From Artemia franciscana (Eukaryota > Arthropoda > Branchiopoda > Anostraca > Artemiidae), in assembly GCF_032884065.1 (NCBI RefSeq), contig NC_088873.1, forward strand, positions 4,670,854 through 4,734,853: DNA of 64,000 nt, written 5' to 3'. Each line of letters begins with the position of its first letter. Within the stretch, counting starts at the first letter, position 1. Below, piece after piece: positions 60,415 through 64,000 of this stretch. Under the pieces are notes generated by a model that made no database searches, was not told the DNA's origin, and was given only the letters and a program-made list of their open reading frames with translations. Made by a program: the position numbers and the translations under genes.

Positions 60415-60740
60415 TCGGCTCAGTTGTTATCTCAAATTCCCATATGTGACTATTGTTGGTCTGTAATAGATATCGATATGTTTTACCAAACATTTATATC
60501 AAGTACTGAAAGCGATGTTATTTTGGCCTTTTCTGGTATCTACCGGTTAACCTCCAGCAGAAAAGAAACAACATCGAAGATTGTTTCGCAAATGACCGAG
60601 AAGAAGAACAATATTCAATTCAAAAGGAAACGGCCCTTGGATATAGGGCCGAAATGTTCATTCTATTTTGTTTTCCTCTGTCTTGAGAAATTCCCTGTTG
60701 TTCTTCTTGTTTTTGGTGTTTGTGATATTGCGATTATTGA
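60415..60740 (+). mobile_element. Penelope-like tail fragment with hammerhead-like stem
   Basis: 'ggaaacggcccttggatata' followed by 'gggccgaaatgttc' (60625-60658) repeats the GC-stem/GAAA block seen at 32425-32450, next to 'cctctgtcttgagaaattcc', which resembles 'ccactgtcttggaaaaatctc' at 32470. It is therefore a second copy of the same tail. The CUGANGA box is not recognisable here. Confidence 0.5.
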
Positions 60741-61164
60741 ATATAGTAGGTAAAAATATCGATATATTGTTTAATCGAAATATCGTTCAACACTAGGTGT
60801 GAGGGCTGTCACAGGCCTTATTGTTTTGTTTATTGTTTCAACGACAATATGAATGATTATTCAAGACCAGAAAACGCATCATTCTTGAAATTCTTGGAAA
60901 TATACCAAGAAATTCTTGGTAACCGGGATGCATATTCTTGGAATGGTGCCAAAAAATGTGTTAGCAACTCCAATAGTACGCTGGGGTATATGCGTTGTAG
61001 GATCCACAGAGGGGATGTAAAGGTTTGGCAACTCCAGGAGCACATCCAATTGTGGGTGCGGCATTATCCATATAGGGGATACTACTAGTAGTAATTTTTA
61101 TTCTAAGTCCCCAAAACCTGGATCTAAGAACTCTAACCGCAGAAAGGGGTATCCCACCACCAAT
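60741..61164. other. Intron 5, no feature
   Basis: Non-coding. Confidence 0.35.
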
Positions 61165-61740
61165 TCAAGCTGAAAGAGCAAAAGCGTGTGAAATATTGTC
61201 AGAAGTTCTGTTTATATCAATTAAAAGTGTATAAAGCGGGGAGCCAGAGTACTTCCACTCGTTGAGTATTGCACCACGTTATGTTAAGTCAGTGTCTTCT
61301 TCGAAAATACCTCCACCATTCCTTTTTTGAAGCGTACTTGATTAGGGCCAACATCCAAGTGTTAGACCATCGTTATCGGTCTGTAAGAATCACATGATCG
61401 GAGATCTCTTTTACCGGATTTTGGGATAGGAGCTACTACCTCAACCTTGAAAGATGAAGGAATATTACTAGACTTGAGGGTAAGATAAAAAAAATTCAGA
61501 AGAAGAGGTAGAAAAGAAGTGGGAGCCAATTTGACATGATTTGAGTGGATCAGAGTTCAGTGTTTCAGAGTTTTTTTCACCAATAAATACAAAATGGAAA
61601 TACAATACTCTTATTCCCCCTCGAAAGGCTGCATGGTTCCCATTCTGTTCTTTAAAAGATAGTGGTTTAAGTTTACGATATGCACTCAATAAAGAATCAA
61701 ATGAAATAGAAAAATCGTGCAAAATGAAATTATTATTGAA
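61165..61740 (-). pseudogene. Non-LTR RT fragment (linker and RT start), minus strand
   Basis: The minus strand shows an endonuclease-RT linker frame (61468-61722: SAYRKLKPLSFKEQNGNHAAF), then IPSSFKVEVVAPIPKSGKR and RSCDSYRPIT (61370-61460), the classical RT start, then LDVGPNQVRFKKG. Several frame breaks. It differs from the other LINE families here. Confidence 0.6.
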
Positions 61741-61796
61741 ACTTGATGAACGTACAAGAGTTGTTCAGGATCATCACAACAATTCGAAAGATTTTA

Positions 61797-61960
61797 GGTC
61801 CCCCCCTCCAACTCCCCCCCCCCCCCAATGTCACCGGATCTGATTGGGATTTAAAATAAGATCTCTGAGACACGATATCCTTCCAAACATCAAATTTCAT
61901 TAAGATCCCATTACCCGTTCGTAAGTTAAAAATACTTCATTCTTACTATTTTTTTCCAAA
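61797..61960 (-). repeat. Single inverted unit of the 25/36 kb minisatellite
   Basis: 'caatgtcaccggatctgatt', 'atctctgagacacgatatcc' and 'catcaaatttcattaagatc' are the reverse complement of the unit in the two large arrays. One isolated, inverted copy. Confidence 0.85.
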
Positions 61961-62292
61961 TTAATCGAATTTTTTTTCGAATTTCCGAATTAAGTTTGAT
62001 GAACGTGCAAGAGTTGCTCAGGATCATCACAAGAATTCGAAAGGTAATCAAAATGGGATTTTAACTTCATAAGTGAAGGTCCATTATTTTTGTTGAACGT
62101 AGAGCTTTCCAAAGCTTCTTCATGTCAACCTCAGACGGGGCGTCCATTAGCGAAATATAAAAAAGATCAGTGCCGTAGTAATTGCTTCCCAGCGCTTTTA
62201 ATGAAGGCAGATGTACCCCTAGGCAGCATAAAAAGTGTTATGATTTATTTGTTTGTTCTCAAATTGGCACGGTATAACATTATAAGTCAACT
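61961..62292. other. Intron 5, short duplicated words
   Basis: 'cttgatgaacgtacaagagt' (61741) and 'tttgatgaacgtgcaagagt' (61996) are a short direct repeat on both sides of the minisatellite unit, followed in each by 'gctcaggatcatcaca'-like sequence. The unit therefore appears inserted within, or accompanied by, a local duplication. Confidence 0.6.
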
Positions 62293-62530
62293 ATTCTTTC
62301 CCAGTATCACAAATGAATATGCGCTTTGTTTGTTTTTTTGTCCTTTTTAAAACTGTCGTCTGACAATTTTTGGTGCTAATTATACATATTTTTTCTGACA
62401 AAACTTTTTTTGTTCGAAAAAGATGGGATTTATTGAAATAAAGCTTTTGTTTTGCTGCCGAGTCTTTTTGCAGGTGCTGATAACTATGATGAGGAACAGC
62501 GCAAACAAGCCAAATAAGTAAACTTTTGCA
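62293..62530 (+). repeat. Upstream copy of a duplication covering the last intron end and exon start
   Basis: 62293-62500 matches 62844-63051 almost base for base through the whole intron end, including the branch/pyrimidine region and TTTTTGCAG. It then matches the first ~20 nt of the last coding exon and diverges progressively. The copies are offset by ~551 bp. Confidence 0.9.
62474..62517 (+). pseudogene. Decoy copy of the start of G-alpha-i coding exon 6
   Basis: It follows an acceptor identical to that of the real last exon. Joined to exon 5 it reads GADNYDEEQRKQAK and then TAA (62515-62517), against [17 protein letters not shown] in the real exon. Use of this exon would end the protein after 14 residues (306 in total) and remove the TCAT loop, beta-6 and the alpha-5 helix, so it could not bind nucleotide or receptor normally. 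A GTAAAC directly after the stop could be a donor. Treated as an exon relic; an alternative truncating exon is possible. Confidence 0.7.
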
Positions 62531-62843
62531 TATACTTTTGGGTTGTAGTAACCCTATTAAGAGCTTTATTATTTCGTCGTTATTTCCATTAAGGGGGAGA
62601 GGCTCAGTTGCAACAGCATTGATTATTATATTTGGAATAAATACTGATGGATTTGTTTCTTTTTTTTCTATGTAATTCTGCCCTACAAAATGAATTTTCC
62701 TTTTCTCTTCATAAACGATTATTTCCTTCTTTTTTTTTGTCGCAAGGTGTGGAAAAGGAGCTAAAATTTTAGGAATTTTTTTTTGGGGGGGGGGGAGGGC
62801 AAGGTGACTTAAAATTGTCTATGTGTGGGAGTGGGGCAATTCA
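62531..62843. other. Spacer between the duplicated copies
   Basis: Non-coding, with a G-run near 62786. It contains the 3' flank of the first copy. Confidence 0.4.
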
Positions 62844-63027
62844 ATTCTTTCCCAGTATCACAAATGAATATGCGCTTTGTTTGTTTTTTTTTTGTCCTTT
62901 TTAAAACTGTCGTCTGACAATTTTTGGTGCTAATTATACATATTTTTTCTGACAAAACTTTTTTTGTTCGAAAAAGATGGAATTTATTGAAATAAAGCTT
63001 TTGTTTTGCTGACGAGTCTTTTTGCAG

Positions 63028-63218
63028 GTGCTAATAACTATGAAGAGGCGGCCGCTTACATCCAAATGAAGTTTGAAAGTTTGAATAAACGACGAGACCA
63101 GAAAGAGATTTACACCCACTTCACTTGTGCCACAGATACGTCTAATATCCAATTTGTGTTTGACGCTGTTACTGATGTTATTATAAAAAATAATTTAAAA
63201 GAAATTGGCCTATTTTAA
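63028..63218 (+). CDS. G-alpha-i coding exon 6 (residues 293-355, stop)
   Basis: The acceptor TTTTTGCAG ends at 63027. The exon completes Gly293 and encodes [20 protein letters not shown] (alpha-4/beta-6), [11 protein letters not shown] with the TCAT guanine-contact loop (325-328), and the receptor-binding alpha-5 helix ending [13 protein letters not shown], then TAA. Ile352 occupies the position of the pertussis-toxin-modified cysteine of vertebrate Gi (..CGLF), as in insect Gi. The 191-nt length equals the recalled vertebrate last coding exon. Confidence 0.96.
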
Positions 63219-63535
63219 AGAAGACTGCGATTGACCTGATGATATTAAAAATTCCCCAGTTATATTTAAATTATTGACGATATTCTGGAATGGATAGACT
63301 TATTGTGTTGCCTCTTCTGTGAAGTGTAGTTTTTGGAATGCTCAAAGCTGCTTGATTCTGGGGGTTAGTTTAGTCGCTTTTTTATGGTTTTCTGGTTTGA
63401 GCCAGATTTTGTTTTTATTTTTTAAGGCGTTCGAATTAAAAATTTTTGACGCAATTTACTAATTAAGAAAAATGGTACCTAAAACCGTGATTATGCCTTT
63501 AAATAAAGATAATTGTGAATAAAACTAAAAAAGGC
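63219..63535 (+). other. Probable G-alpha-i 3' UTR with poly-A signals
   Basis: Non-coding sequence after the stop. AATAAA hexamers occur at 63501-63506 and 63517-63522, the nearest plausible cleavage signals about 285 nt downstream. Further AATAAA-like words follow near 63630, so longer ends are possible. Confidence 0.6.
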
Positions 63536-64000
63536 ATACCATGGTAAAGTATATGTGTGGAAATTACTATTTCTATGTAAACAACATATATAAACTATAT
63601 AAAGATGCAAACAATAATATAATATAAAATAAAGAAGATATACATACGAACTATATAGCTCTATAAACTATCAACCAGTAATGCCATCTAACTCTTGTTT
63701 GTTCTAAAGTAGATGCCCTCGGTGTGGTTCTTGCAAAAAACTGCTGCACTATGATAATTTATCCCTCTTCCAAAATGTCTATTTTTTTTTTTTAAAAACC
63801 CTGGTTTTAGAAAGCTCTTTGAAACAGGCCATTGTTTTAGAAAGCTCTTCGAACCTGTAGGAAGCTGCTTCCATAAACGCTTTATGTGTCTTAATAACTT
63901 TTAATATAGTTTTTGGGGAGCTGTTGTTCAGTTTAGATGAAACTGGACATAATACCTTCCAGTCATGTATGCAGAGGGATAGGGATGCTTTGCGCCGGGC
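63536..64000. other. Downstream flank, no feature
   Basis: AT-rich. Contains a short direct repeat 'ttttagaaagctctt' (63805 and 63836). Confidence 0.35.

Overview
This 64 kb window is AT-rich, intron-rich animal DNA carrying one host gene: a Gi-class heterotrimeric G-protein alpha subunit (G-alpha-i) on the + strand. Six coding exons (23653-23773, 32796-32980, 43574-43860, 48208-48302, 52059-52247, 63028-63218) have GT..AG borders and compatible phases and give a 355-residue protein with every expected motif. The C-terminus ends ..EIGLF, with Ile where vertebrate Gi has the pertussis-toxin cysteine, as in insect Gi. The protein and the mobile-element content suggest an arthropod, perhaps a crustacean; species is not determined.

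Region 1-23.6 kb has no recognisable host coding exon. It holds a degenerate ~300-335 bp tandem array (2.1-4.4 kb), fold-back repeats (7.8, 9.3, 9.8 kb), a 303-bp element with perfect 33-bp terminal inverted repeats (TIRs) and a perfect 8-bp target duplication (11.6 kb), a TA-flanked fold-back MITE (14.2 kb), a near-complete but broken CR1-like LINE (15.0-18.0 kb), and minus-strand LINE and Ty3/gypsy RT remnants (19.4-21.2 kb). The acceptor 15 nt before the start codon implies a non-coding 5' exon further upstream.

Region 23.6-63.2 kb is the G-alpha-i gene. Its large introns are packed with repeats: two related minisatellite-bearing elements (25-27 and 35.6-37.5 kb), several minus-strand copies of one LINE family (27-29, 33-34, 39-42.6 kb), a Penelope-like 3' fragment beside exon 2 (31.6-32.5 kb), two ~150-170 bp hAT-like MITEs, SINE/tRNA-like pieces, long (TA)n runs, and in the last intron a ~4.3 kb Penelope-like element with its GIY-YIG endonuclease N-terminal to the RT and flanking direct repeats. 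That permuted order matches the Naiad class.

Most worth checking: a duplicated donor at exon 1 that could insert six residues before the P-loop; a 16-nt exon-2-like fragment with its own splice signals in intron 2; and a decoy copy of the start of the last coding exon at 62.47 kb that ends in a stop codon. The Naiad-like element is the most interesting mobile system. Family assignments rest on reading motifs by eye; no database search was run.
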